NCBI GenBank assembly: GCA_030018875.1
Contig: JASEHK010000063.1
Location: 1-7,923 of the forward strand
DNA: 7,923 nucleotides
Direction of reading: 5' to 3'
From: Endomicrobiia bacterium
GTDB lineage: Bacteria; Elusimicrobiota; Endomicrobiia; PHAN01
Shown here: piece by piece, positions 1 to 6,717 of the stretch
Layout: every line of letters starts with the position of its first letter
Numbering within the stretch: the stretch's first letter is position 1
Made by a program: the position numbers and the translations under genes
The notes under the pieces: generated by a model
What the model was told of the DNA's origin: nothing
Database searches by the model: none
The model's input: only the letters and a program-made list of their open reading frames with translations

Positions 1-102
1 GGGCAATTCTTTTTTGAGATTTTCAAATAATGCCTGAATTTCAGGACTATCATCCATATCGTTATTGACAGCGGCGGAAGTGTTCATATTTTCATCAATC
101 AT
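1..102 (-). CDS. 5' end of an unrecognised leftward gene (partial)
   Basis: An open frame on the minus strand starts with ATG at 102-100 and runs off the window at base 1, giving 34 residues. I chose this start because AAGGA (114-110) sits 7 nt upstream. An in-frame ATG at 117 has no such ribosome site. The visible N-terminus (MIDENMNTSAAVNNDMDDSP, then about 14 more residues ending KKELP) is acidic and hydrophilic, with no signal peptide or membrane segment, and looks like a disordered leader before a domain that lies outside the window. I do not recognise the family. The gene is divergent from the glutamate synthase operon, and the stretch is more AT-rich than the genes to its right. Moderate confidence that it is a real gene; no function can be assigned. 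Confidence 0.5.
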   Translation of the reverse strand, partial: MIDENMNTSAAVNNDMDDSPEIQALFENLKKELP

Positions 103-284
103 CCGCTTGTCCTTCATCTTTTATATTTTGTCTGCGGAGACAAGTAATATTTTCTCATCGTCTCGTCGGATTCTTCAAAAGATTCCGATATGTGAAAAAA
201 CAATTTGTCGGGCATATATATATCTTTCTATCACCGCGTTCGGTTATGAGAAAATCCGCGGATGACGCTTAAACCATTATGTTT

Positions 285-290
285 ATTATA
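285..290 (-). promoter_or_regulatory. Possible -10 box of the leftward gene
   Basis: The minus strand reads TATAAT at 290-285, about 180 nt upstream of the leftward start. No convincing -35 box lies at the right distance, so this is only a candidate. Between it and the leftward start (118-284) I see no gene or clear structure. Confidence 0.25.
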
Positions 291-335
291 CCAAAAATGC
301 GAGACGCTGCGTTGACGGGAACGGCAGGAACGCCC

Positions 336-365
336 TTGACAAACCCGCCGCGATTATGGTATATA
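336..365 (+). promoter_or_regulatory. Sigma-70-type promoter of the glutamate synthase operon
   Basis: A perfect -35 box TTGACA (336-341) is followed by an 18-bp spacer and TATATA (360-365). TGG directly before the -10 makes it an extended -10 element. Transcription should start near 371-373, just ahead of the structured leader at 371-480. Confidence 0.75.
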
Positions 366-370
366 TTGCG

Positions 371-480
371 ATGTAGCGTAAAGGCGGGCGCGCGCAACGG
401 TGCGCCGATGACCGCTTAAAATATACGAGGCGACGATGCCCGTGTCCCGGAAACAATCCGGACGCGGGTTTTTTATTTTT
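371..480 (+). ncRNA. Structured attenuator leader RNA of the glutamate synthase operon
   Basis: A leader of about 110 nt lies between the promoter and an intrinsic terminator, 55 nt before the first gene, so full operon expression requires read-through. Three structures can be drawn. Hairpin A pairs GGCGC (387-391) with GCGCC (402-406), extendable by G-U and C-G to a hexaloop (394-399). It sits inside an outer helix, either 375-378 with 413-416 or 381-387 with 412-417. Hairpin B pairs 426-431 with 438-442, with A428 bulged, around a hexaloop GACGAT (432-437). The terminator occupies 439-468. Hairpin B and the terminator both need bases 439-442, so they exclude each other. CGATG occurs in both A (406-410) and B (434-438). 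Two hexaloop hairpins with the second overlapping a terminator resemble targets of ANTAR-domain antiterminators, but the loops fit that A1/G4 consensus only partly. The ligand or protein is unknown. The leader does not match the glutamine (glnA) riboswitch as I know it. Confidence 0.6.
439..480 (+). terminator. Intrinsic terminator in the operon leader
   Basis: A GC-rich stem pairs 439-451 with 457-468: CCCGTGTCC against GGACGCGGG with one U-G pair, a bulged C448, then GGA against TCC, and a 5-nt AACAA loop. TTTTTTATTTTT follows at 469-480. It lies before the first gene rather than after one, so it is likely to act in attenuation. Confidence 0.85.
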
Positions 481-535
481 ACGGATTAACCGCGCGAAGT
501 GTTATCTGAAAAAAATCGCGTCGGGAAGAAAAATA

Positions 536-1660
536 ATGTGCGGAATAATAGGAATAATAAATCTTGACCGGCGGAGATTTTCCGGCGAACTCATAGCCAA
601 AGGATTATCTCATCTTAAAGACCGGGGCAACGGCCTGGGCTCCGGCTACGCCGGATACGGCATCTATCCGGACAATCCCGACGACTGGTGCTTCCACATA
701 TTTTTTACGTCGGAAGACGCCCGCCTCAAAACCGAGCAACGCCTCGACGCCGCTTTCAAGGTCACAAAAAAAGAGCCGCTCCCCGTCAAACCTATGACGA
801 GCGTCAAAAGGCCTCCTCTGATATGGAGATATTTTCTTAAAATACCGGCGATTAGACCGACATCCACCGGCTCCGCCGAGGAGCGCGAAAAAAAATATAT
901 CTTCGCGCTGGTAATGGAAATCAACTCGTCCGGCGAAGGCGCTTTCGTGGCGTCGAGCGGAAAAAATATGGGGATATTCAAGGGCGTCGGATTCCCCGAC
1001 GAAATGGCCGAGTTCTACCGTCTCGACGAATACCGCGCGACGGCATGGACGGCTCACAACCGCTTTCCGACGAACACGCCGGGTTGGTGGGGCGGGGCGC
1101 ATCCCTTCGGCCTGGCGGAACTCTCGCTGGTTCATAACGGCGAAATCTCGTCGTTCGGCATCAACAAAAGGTATCTGGAAAGTTTCGGTTATCATTTGGC
1201 GCTTCAGACGGATTCCGAAGCCATACTTTATCTTTTCGATTTTCTTACGCGCATCCACCGGCTGCCTCTTGAAATCGCTGCGGTCGCGCTGACGCCACCC
1301 CATTGGGAAATAATAGATTGCTTGCCGCCCGACGAAAAAAAGCTCTACACCGCGCTTCGGATGATTTACGCCTCGTGCCTCATAAACGGGCCATCTGCCC
1401 TCGTGCTGGGATTCGACAGCGGAATGATGGGCCTCAACGACAGAATAAAACTCCGGCCTCTTGTCGCGGCGGAAAGCAAGTCTTTCGCTTATATCTCGTC
1501 GGAAGAATCCGGAATCGTCGCGGTGGCTCGGGAAAAATTAAAGAAAATCCGCCACCCCGCGGCGGGCGAGCCGGTCATATTCAAATACCGCCCAACAAAA
1601 AATCAAATCAAGCCCGTCACAAATCGCGATGGCTCAAAAACCGGCGGGCATCAATCATGA
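536..1660 (+). CDS. gltB1: Glutamate synthase amidotransferase subunit (class II GATase, GltB1 type)
   Basis: This 374-residue protein should hydrolyse glutamine and pass ammonia to the synthase subunit encoded next. It begins MCGIIGI, so Met removal exposes Cys2 as the N-terminal nucleophile typical of class II (Ntn) amidotransferases. Other family landmarks are HNRFPTNT (174-181, Arg for the glutamine carboxylate), the oxyanion-hole motif HNGEI (200-204), QTDSEAI (224-230) and GLNDRIKLRPLV (299-310). In classical bacterial GltB this is the N-terminal domain of a roughly 1500-residue protein; here it stands alone, as in archaeal-type split enzymes. A stretch of roughly residues 45-125 is poorly conserved by eye. 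The start has a modest GGGAAG site 8 nt upstream. The 3' end overlaps the next start as ATGA (1657-1660). PurF and asparagine synthetase are other class II families, but the context of a synthase and a GXGXG gene argues for glutamate synthase. Confidence 0.92.
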   Translation: MCGIIGIINLDRRRFSGELIAKGLSHLKDRGNGLGSGYAGYGIYPDNPDDWCFHIFFTSEDARLKTEQRLDAAFKVTKKEPLPVKPMTSVKRPPLIWRYFLKIPAIRPTSTGSAEEREKKYIFALVMEINSSGEGAFVASSGKNMGIFKGVGFPDEMAEFYRLDEYRATAWTAHNRFPTNTPGWWGGAHPFGLAELSLVHNGEISSFGINKRYLESFGYHLALQTDSEAILYLFDFLTRIHRLPLEIAAVALTPPHWEIIDCLPPDEKKLYTALRMIYASCLINGPSALVLGFDSGMMGLNDRIKLRPLVAAESKSFAYISSEESGIVAVAREKLKKIRHPAAGEPVIFKYRPTKNQIKPVTNRDGSKTGGHQS

Positions 1661-3183
1661 GACATAAACAAAATCTTGTCGAGTTCAAAATAATCCGCGA
1701 CCGCGAGCGCTGCATACAGTGCGAGGTGTGCGCCAGACAGTGCGCATTCGAGGCGCATATATTCGACGCGGATGCCCGCGAGATGGAATCCGTCGACGCC
1801 CTCTGCGCAGGATGCCAGAGATGCGTGTCGCTTTGCCCCACGCGAGCGCTCACCGTCATAAAAAACCCTCAGGAGTTCCGGCCGGATTCTTACTGGACAA
1901 AAAATGTCCTTCAGGGAATTTACAAACAGGCCGACACCGGCGGGGTTCTTTTGTCGGGAATGGGCACGGACAAGATTTACAAATCCTACTGGGACAGGAT
2001 ACTTCTGGATGCCAGCCAAGTAACCAACCCGTCGATAGACCCTCTGCGCGAACCGATGGAACTGCGCACCTATCTGGGCGCAAAACCCGAAAAAATCGAG
2101 TTGCGCTCCGTCGGAAAAACCCGCAAGCCGCGCTTGGCCGTGAAACTTGCCCCGCAACTACGCCTTGAAACTCCGATAATGTTTTCGGCGATGTCCTACG
2201 GCGCCATATCCTACAACACCATTACGGCGCTGGCGCGGGCGGCGGCGAAAAGCGGAACTTTTTGGAACACGGGCGAGGGCGGTTTTCCGAAGGCGCTTTA
2301 CGAATATGCTCCTCACACGATAGTCCAGGTGGCGTCGGGCCGTTTCGGAGTCCATTCGGGATATTTGAACGCCGCTTCAGCCGTTGAGATAAAAATAGGA
2401 CAGGGCGCAAAGCCCGGTATCGGCGGACATCTTCCCGGCGAAAAAGTCAGCCGGCTTATATCGGAAACTCGTATGATTCCCGAGGGCTCCGACGCAATCT
2501 CGCCGGCCCCTCATCACGATATTTACTCGATAGAAGATTTGGCGCAACTCATCGGAGCGCTCAAAGAAGCGACGCGCTACGAAAAACCTATATCCGTAAA
2601 GATCGCCGCCGTGCACAACGCGGCGGCAATAGCGTCCGGCATCGTGCGGGCGGGCGCAGACATCGTGGCGATAGACGGTTTTCGAGGAGGAACGGGAGCC
2701 GCTCCGACGAGAATCCGCGACAATGTGGGCATACCGATAGAACTGGCTCTGGCTTCCGTGGACGAACGCCTGCGCAAAGAAGGCATACGTCACCGCGCAT
2801 CCATCGTCGCCGGCGGGGGCATAAGAAACTCGGCCGATGTCGTCAAGGCCATCGCTCTGGGCGCGGACGCGGTTTACATAGCGACATCCGCGCTTGTCGC
2901 GGTGGGTTGTCATATGTGCCAGAAATGTTACACGGGAAAATGCAACTGGGGCATCGCCACGCAGAACGATTATCTCGTAAAGCGTCTCAATCCCGATATC
3001 GCCTCGGAAAGGCTCTCCAACCTTCTTAAGGCATGGTCGCGCGAAATCAAAGAAATGCTCGGCGGAATGGGCATAGACGCCATAGAATCTTTGAGGGGAA
3101 ACCGCCTGCGCCTCAGGGCAGTGGATATGACGGATACGGAAATGACCATACTCGGAATCAAGCCAGCAGGGGAATCACTATGA
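1657..3183 (+). CDS. gltB2: Glutamate synthase FMN subunit with N-terminal 2x[4Fe-4S] domain (GltB2 type)
   Basis: This 508-residue catalytic subunit should aminate 2-oxoglutarate to glutamate on FMN. Residues 15-65 form a bacterial ferredoxin domain with ligands C19/C22/C25/C29 and C50/C53/C56/C60. Residues from about 75 to 475 are the glutamate synthase central barrel: FSAMSYGAIS (176-185), NTGEGG (204-209), KIGQGAKPGIGGHLPGEKV (246-264), SPAPHHDIYSIEDL (282-295), DGFRGGTGAAP (340-350) and IVAGGGIR (383-390), which cover the FMN and substrate sites. C418-x5-C424-x4-C429 matches the [3Fe-4S] motif of GltB; C421 lies between the first two, giving C-x2-C-x2-C-x4-C. The frame stays open upstream to 1303, but the ferredoxin domain starts just after the ATG at 1657, which overlaps the preceding stop as ATGA, so this start is preferred. 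It also ends in an ATGA overlap. Its electrons probably come from the next two gene products. Confidence 0.94.
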   Translation: MRHKQNLVEFKIIRDRERCIQCEVCARQCAFEAHIFDADAREMESVDALCAGCQRCVSLCPTRALTVIKNPQEFRPDSYWTKNVLQGIYKQADTGGVLLSGMGTDKIYKSYWDRILLDASQVTNPSIDPLREPMELRTYLGAKPEKIELRSVGKTRKPRLAVKLAPQLRLETPIMFSAMSYGAISYNTITALARAAAKSGTFWNTGEGGFPKALYEYAPHTIVQVASGRFGVHSGYLNAASAVEIKIGQGAKPGIGGHLPGEKVSRLISETRMIPEGSDAISPAPHHDIYSIEDLAQLIGALKEATRYEKPISVKIAAVHNAAAIASGIVRAGADIVAIDGFRGGTGAAPTRIRDNVGIPIELALASVDERLRKEGIRHRASIVAGGGIRNSADVVKAIALGADAVYIATSALVAVGCHMCQKCYTGKCNWGIATQNDYLVKRLNPDIASERLSNLLKAWSREIKEMLGGMGIDAIESLRGNRLRLRAVDMTDTEMTILGIKPAGESL

Positions 3184-3611
3184 AAAAAATATACGCGAAG
3201 CCCGAATACTGCATGGCCTGCCGCCTTTGCGAGATAGCGTGCTTCGTCAAACATTCGAAATCAAAAAAAATAATCAAGGCCTTCCGCGAAGAGCGCGGCG
3301 AGTTTCAGGCAAGAATCATCGTCGAGCAGAGCGGCCCTGTCTCATTCGCGCTGCAATGCCGCCACTGCGAGGACGCGGGGTGCATAGAGGCATGTCTTAC
3401 GGGAGCGATGACGCGCAATCCCGACGGAGCCGTCGTCTGCGACGAAAACAAATGCGTCGGGTGCTGGTCGTGCATAATGGTCTGCCCTTACGGTGTAATA
3501 AACCATGACCGGAGACGCAAAAAAATAGCGGCCAAGTGCGACCTTTGCCCCGATAAAAACACACCGGCCTGCGTCGAGGCCTGTCCCAACGAGGCGCTTG
3601 TTTATGAATAA
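3180..3611 (+). CDS. Four-cluster [4Fe-4S] ferredoxin, electron-transfer subunit (HycB/CooF-like)
   Basis: This 143-residue cytoplasmic protein has 16 cysteines in four groups: C11/C14/C17/C21, C60/C63/C68/C72, C92/C95/C98/C102 and C120/C123/C131/C135. That is the pattern of the four-cluster electron-transfer subunits of formate dehydrogenases, hydrogenases and related oxidoreductases (HycB, HydN, CooF, DmsB group). There is no twin-arginine or other signal and no membrane segment. The gene begins inside the stop of the synthase gene (ATGA at 3180-3183) and ends 8 nt into the FAD oxidoreductase gene, so it most likely wires that flavoprotein to the synthase subunit. In classical GltBD the small subunit GltD carries both the flavin and the Fe-S centres; here those jobs are on separate proteins. 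The family assignment is firm. The partner assignment is inferred from position. Confidence 0.9.
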   Translation: MKKIYAKPEYCMACRLCEIACFVKHSKSKKIIKAFREERGEFQARIIVEQSGPVSFALQCRHCEDAGCIEACLTGAMTRNPDGAVVCDENKCVGCWSCIMVCPYGVINHDRRRKKIAAKCDLCPDKNTPACVEACPNEALVYE

Positions 3612-4986
3612 AAAAATAAAAAACCGGCGACACAAATCCTTAAAACACTCCGGCGGCGGCCGTATCGGAAAACCCGGCGAAAGCTCAGTAAAATATCTTA
3701 TCGTCGGCGCGGGGCCGGCGGCTATCGCCGCGATAGAAGCGATAAGAAAACGCGACAAGCGCGGCGCGATAACGATTGTGTCGTCGGAAAAAGAGGTGTT
3801 TTACTCTCGACCGCTCATATCTTATCTTCTTGCGGACGATATCGGCGAAGAGAATCTCTTCTACCGCGGAGAGGATTTCATATCCGCGAACGCGCCATTG
3901 CGCATAATCGCGGGAGCGCCTGCATCTTCGATAAATCCCCGGGACAAAACCGCGGCCATCGCCTACGGACGGGTCTTGAAATGGGAAAAACTCATCATCG
4001 CTTCAGGCGGAGTTCCCATAGTTCCGCCGGCGATATTGGGAGCCAAAAATCTAAGGACATTTACGACGATAGAAGACGCCCGGCGGCTCGACGCCGACAT
4101 AAAATCGGGAGCAAAGCGCGCGGTGGTCGTAGGCGGAGGTTTCATAGGTCTGAAATGCGCCGAGGCGCTCGTCAAACGGGGAGTGTCTGTCACACTCGTC
4201 GAACTTGCCATGCATGTTTTGCCCTCGCTGCTCGACGACGTCTCGGCCGGCATATTTCAAAAAAACCTTGAGCGCCACGGCGTGTCTGTCAGAACTCTCT
4301 CAAGCGTCGAGAAAATATACGACGGCGGAAAGAAACTCAAATTATCCGGTGGCGAAGTCATCGAAACCGACATAATAATATCCGCCGTGGGCGTGCGCCC
4401 GAACGTGTCCTTTTTGGAGGGTTCGCTGATACGCATGGGAAAAGGCGTCATCGTCGGAGATGATATGCGCTCAAGCGCCGACGGAGTATTCGCGGCCGGC
4501 GACGCGGCGGACGTGCCGGAGTTTTTTTCGGGCGCTCGGCGGGCCGTGCCGATATGGCCCGTGGCGCGCCAAACCGGAGCAATTGCCGGCGAAAACGCCG
4601 CAGGCGGAGCCGCGAGAGCCGCGGGCGCGCTGACAATGAACTCCATCGAGGTCTTCGGCCTCGCAGTAATCTCGGCAGGGAGCGTAAATCCTTCGCCCGA
4701 CTCGGGAACGGCTTTCCTCGACGGGGCAGCCGTCGAAACCGCCGACGGACTTGCAGATTTGCCCGACGGAACCCCTCGTTATAAAAAACTTGTCTTCGAT
4801 GGCGGCGGCCGCCTCGCGGGATTCATAATGCTGGGAGACGTCGAACGCGCAGGCATCTACACGGAACTCATAAAGAACCGCGCATCCGTGGCCGCTTTCA
4901 AACGCGACCTCGCCGGCGACTCGTTCGGCTTTATATGCGTCGGAGAAGAGAACTGGAAAAAGCGCATCATGCCGCTGGAAGTATGA
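3604..4986 (+). CDS. FAD-dependent NAD(P)H oxidoreductase (NirB / rubredoxin-reductase-like) of the glutamate synthase complex
   Basis: This 460-residue class I pyridine nucleotide-disulfide-type flavoprotein lacks a visible redox-active CxxxxC pair. Landmarks are the FAD dinucleotide fold YLIVGAGPAAIAAIEAIR (31-48), the NAD(P)H fold VVVGGGFIGLKCAEAL (174-189), and the second FAD motif DGVFAAGDAAD (293-303). Glu200 at the end of strand 2 of the NAD(P)H fold favours NADH over NADPH. This is the NADH-rubredoxin/nitrite-reductase flavoprotein family; by position it is the electron-input subunit taking the place of GltD. The start is ATG 3604 with GAGG 9 nt upstream (3591-3594). An in-frame TTG at 3598 is too close to that site. 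The first 28 residues are very basic (MNKKIKNRRHKSLKH and on) and precede the Rossmann fold; no later start codon exists before it, so the extension appears real. It overlaps the ferredoxin gene by 8 nt and the next gene by ATGA. Confidence 0.88.
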   Translation: MNKKIKNRRHKSLKHSGGGRIGKPGESSVKYLIVGAGPAAIAAIEAIRKRDKRGAITIVSSEKEVFYSRPLISYLLADDIGEENLFYRGEDFISANAPLRIIAGAPASSINPRDKTAAIAYGRVLKWEKLIIASGGVPIVPPAILGAKNLRTFTTIEDARRLDADIKSGAKRAVVVGGGFIGLKCAEALVKRGVSVTLVELAMHVLPSLLDDVSAGIFQKNLERHGVSVRTLSSVEKIYDGGKKLKLSGGEVIETDIIISAVGVRPNVSFLEGSLIRMGKGVIVGDDMRSSADGVFAAGDAADVPEFFSGARRAVPIWPVARQTGAIAGENAAGGAARAAGALTMNSIEVFGLAVISAGSVNPSPDSGTAFLDGAAVETADGLADLPDGTPRYKKLVFDGGGRLAGFIMLGDVERAGIYTELIKNRASVAAFKRDLAGDSFGFICVGEENWKKRIMPLEV

Positions 4987-5735
4987 AAATAAAAAATACG
5001 CTCATAAACGCCCGCGGCGCGGACTACAAAACCCTCAATGAAAAAATCCGCGCGGCCGTAACCGCAAACGGGACCGCGCGCATAACCCTCGACGGCGTAA
5101 ACGGCCAGCGCTTCATCGCGGCCGGCCTCGAGAGACACGTCGCCATAGTCGTCAACGGCGTCCCCGGCAATGACATAGGCGCCTTCATGAACGGGCCGGA
5201 AATATTCATCCGCGCCAACGCGCAGGACGCTGTCGGCAACACAATGTCAGGAGGCCTGCTCGCCGTCGCCGGCCACGTATCGGACGCCGCCGGCTACAGC
5301 ATGCGCGGCGGACTGATAGTCATAAGAGACACCGCAGGATATCGCACCGGAATCCACATGAAAGAATACCGCTCAAGCGTTCCGACCATAATAATAGGCC
5401 GGGCGGCACGCGACTTTCTGGGAGAATACATGGCGGGCGGTCGCATAATAATCTTCGGCATCGGCTCTAAAATCGCCTGCGGAAATTATCCCGGAACAGG
5501 CATGCACGGAGGGGCGATATACATGCCCTCGGACAAACTTCCCTCCCGTCTGCCGGACGGCATCACGTCTGCCAACGTAACCACGGCGGACACGGCCGTC
5601 ATAGAAAGCGCCGCGCAAGACTTCGCCCGCGCGCTCGGCATAACGCGCAAAGAACTTCCCTCGACGAAAAAAACCTCGTTTTCAGTTATACGGGCGGCAT
5701 CCAACAGACCCTACGGCAGTCTCTACGCCTACTGA
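4983..5735 (+). CDS. gltB3: Glutamate synthase GXGXG-domain subunit (GltB3 type)
   Basis: This 250-residue protein is a right-handed beta-helix of the GXGXG family, the C-terminal domain of GltB. It shows repeating Gly-rich turns: NGVPGNDIGAFMNG (58-71), DAVGNTMSGGLLAVAGHVSD (82-101), GYSMRGGLIVIRDTAGYRTG (104-123), FLGEYMAGGRIIIFG (145-159) and GTGMHGGAIYM (171-181). In whole GltB this domain is structural and supports the ammonia tunnel and interdomain contacts; it has no known catalytic residues. FwdC/FmdC of formylmethanofuran dehydrogenase share the fold, but the neighbouring amidotransferase and synthase genes fit glutamate synthase. The ATG at 4983 overlaps the preceding stop (ATGA). 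A longer frame upstream to 4935 is only read-through. It is the last gene of the operon; no clear terminator hairpin follows it before the next gene. Confidence 0.92.
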   Translation: MKIKNTLINARGADYKTLNEKIRAAVTANGTARITLDGVNGQRFIAAGLERHVAIVVNGVPGNDIGAFMNGPEIFIRANAQDAVGNTMSGGLLAVAGHVSDAAGYSMRGGLIVIRDTAGYRTGIHMKEYRSSVPTIIIGRAARDFLGEYMAGGRIIIFGIGSKIACGNYPGTGMHGGAIYMPSDKLPSRLPDGITSANVTTADTAVIESAAQDFARALGITRKELPSTKKTSFSVIRAASNRPYGSLYAY

Positions 5736-5773
5736 GTTTTTAGTAAACGACCCAGGGAGACGCTTTCATTTTG

Positions 5774-5779
5774 TATAAT
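5774..5779 (+). promoter_or_regulatory. Candidate -10 box for the M23 peptidase gene
   Basis: TATAAT (5774-5779) lies 25 nt before the GTG start of the peptidase gene. No good -35 box is found 16-18 nt upstream, so promoter activity is uncertain; read-through from the glutamate synthase operon is the alternative. Confidence 0.4.
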
Positions 5780-5804
5780 CAAACCTCGGGAATGTTTTTC
5801 ATCT

Positions 5805-6692
5805 GTGAAAATAAAGATTGGCGGATTCTTTTTAACGTCGTACCACCGACACGCCGCTCGCATTTTCGCGGCCGGGGCGACTCTATTTTTCTCGACGATA
5901 ACACTATACGCGTTTTCCATAAATCCCGCCGCGCCCAAAGGCGGCGAGGCTTTCGTATTCTCCTTCAAGCCCTCGGGGTTCCTGACCTACGAAATAATCT
6001 ACGATTCCAAAACCTACATAACTTACCTCGCCGACAACGGCAAAAGAGAGATATTCCTTCCCGTGGCCATCGAGTCGTCGGGAGAGGGTAAGGTCGTCGT
6101 CGTAAAAAAATTGCTGGGAATCAAAATCGCCGAGGCCAAAATCCCCGTCAGGATAACGCCGCGCGAAATAGAGGTTGTTCGTCTGCGTCCGCCAAGCGAA
6201 AAAATGCGCGACTCAAAACCGCCGCTGCCCGACGAGAGAGAGCGTCTTCTGGCGTCTCTTAAAACCGTAACCGCCGCAAATTTCAGGGACAGTCCGTTTA
6301 TCCCGCCGCTCGAAGGCAAACGCGGGGAGGGCTTCGCCGTTCGCAGAGAGGGCGCGAAATACTCCTATTATCACAAAGGGGTGGACATTTCGACTCCCGC
6401 CGGCGTTCCCGTAACCGCGTCCAACTCAGGCGCGGTCGCCATCTCGTCGGAAAACTTCAATGTGACGGGCAAAACCATCGTCATAGACCACGGCAGAGGG
6501 CTCTTAACCTGCTATTACCATATGGACTCGCTCCTCGTATCCGAGGGGGAAAAAGTCGCCCGCGGTCAAATCATAGGCACGGTTGGTTCCACAGGCTGGT
6601 CCACGGGGCCTCACCTGCATTTCGGCGCGTATCTTCAGGGGGAAGCCATAGACCCGCTGTGGCTCATAGAGTTTACCTCAACGACAAAATAG
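5805..6692 (+). CDS. Exported M23-family (LytM/NlpD-like) zinc metallopeptidase
   Basis: This 295-residue protein is a probable peptidoglycan endopeptidase or LytM-type factor acting outside the cytoplasmic membrane. It has an N-terminal signal peptide: a basic start with R/H residues up to about 19, a hydrophobic core IFAAGATLFFSTITLYAFS (20-38), and likely cleavage near 36-40. Residues 40-125 look like a beta-rich domain, followed by a charged linker (125-165). Residues from about 175 to 288 are the M23 domain with zinc ligands H190 and D194 (YHKGVD), H239 (CYYHM), and H270-x-H272 (TGPHLHF). All expected catalytic residues are present, so it should be active rather than a degenerate activator. 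The start is GTG at 5805. Its ribosome site is poor (GGGA 13 nt upstream), and an ATG at 5792 is out of frame, so the exact start is less sure than the family. Its substrate bond cannot be told from sequence. Confidence 0.87.
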   Translation: MKIKIGGFFLTSYHRHAARIFAAGATLFFSTITLYAFSINPAAPKGGEAFVFSFKPSGFLTYEIIYDSKTYITYLADNGKREIFLPVAIESSGEGKVVVVKKLLGIKIAEAKIPVRITPREIEVVRLRPPSEKMRDSKPPLPDERERLLASLKTVTAANFRDSPFIPPLEGKRGEGFAVRREGAKYSYYHKGVDISTPAGVPVTASNSGAVAISSENFNVTGKTIVIDHGRGLLTCYYHMDSLLVSEGEKVARGQIIGTVGSTGWSTGPHLHFGAYLQGEAIDPLWLIEFTSTTK

Positions 6693-6717
6693 GAAGACGG
6701 GCCGCGGCATCCCGAAT

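Noticed and set aside
65..265. 66-residue plus-strand ORF with a hydrophobic first part
   Set aside because: It lies antisense to the start of the leftward gene, has no ribosome site and begins at a rare codon; most likely chance.
371..480. Glutamine riboswitch (glnA RNA) in the leader
   Set aside because: The conserved three-helix junction bases I associate with that class are not visible; only the context fits.
605..1303. 232-residue minus-strand ORF opposite the amidotransferase gene
   Set aside because: Arg-rich composition with no recognisable motif; an antisense shadow of a strongly supported gene in a GC-rich region.
1303..1656. 118-codon upstream extension of the synthase frame, suggesting an N-terminal domain
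   Set aside because: It overlaps the amidotransferase gene, is Arg/Lys-rich without motifs, and the ATGA start at 1657 directly precedes the ferredoxin domain.
2377..2913. 178-residue minus-strand ORF opposite the synthase gene
   Set aside because: No recognisable domain or ribosome site, and the plus strand here encodes conserved FMN-barrel motifs.
5771..6091. 106-residue plus-strand ORF overlapping the start of the M23 peptidase gene
   Set aside because: It is Arg-rich and motif-free, while the other frame encodes a signal peptide followed by a full M23 protein.
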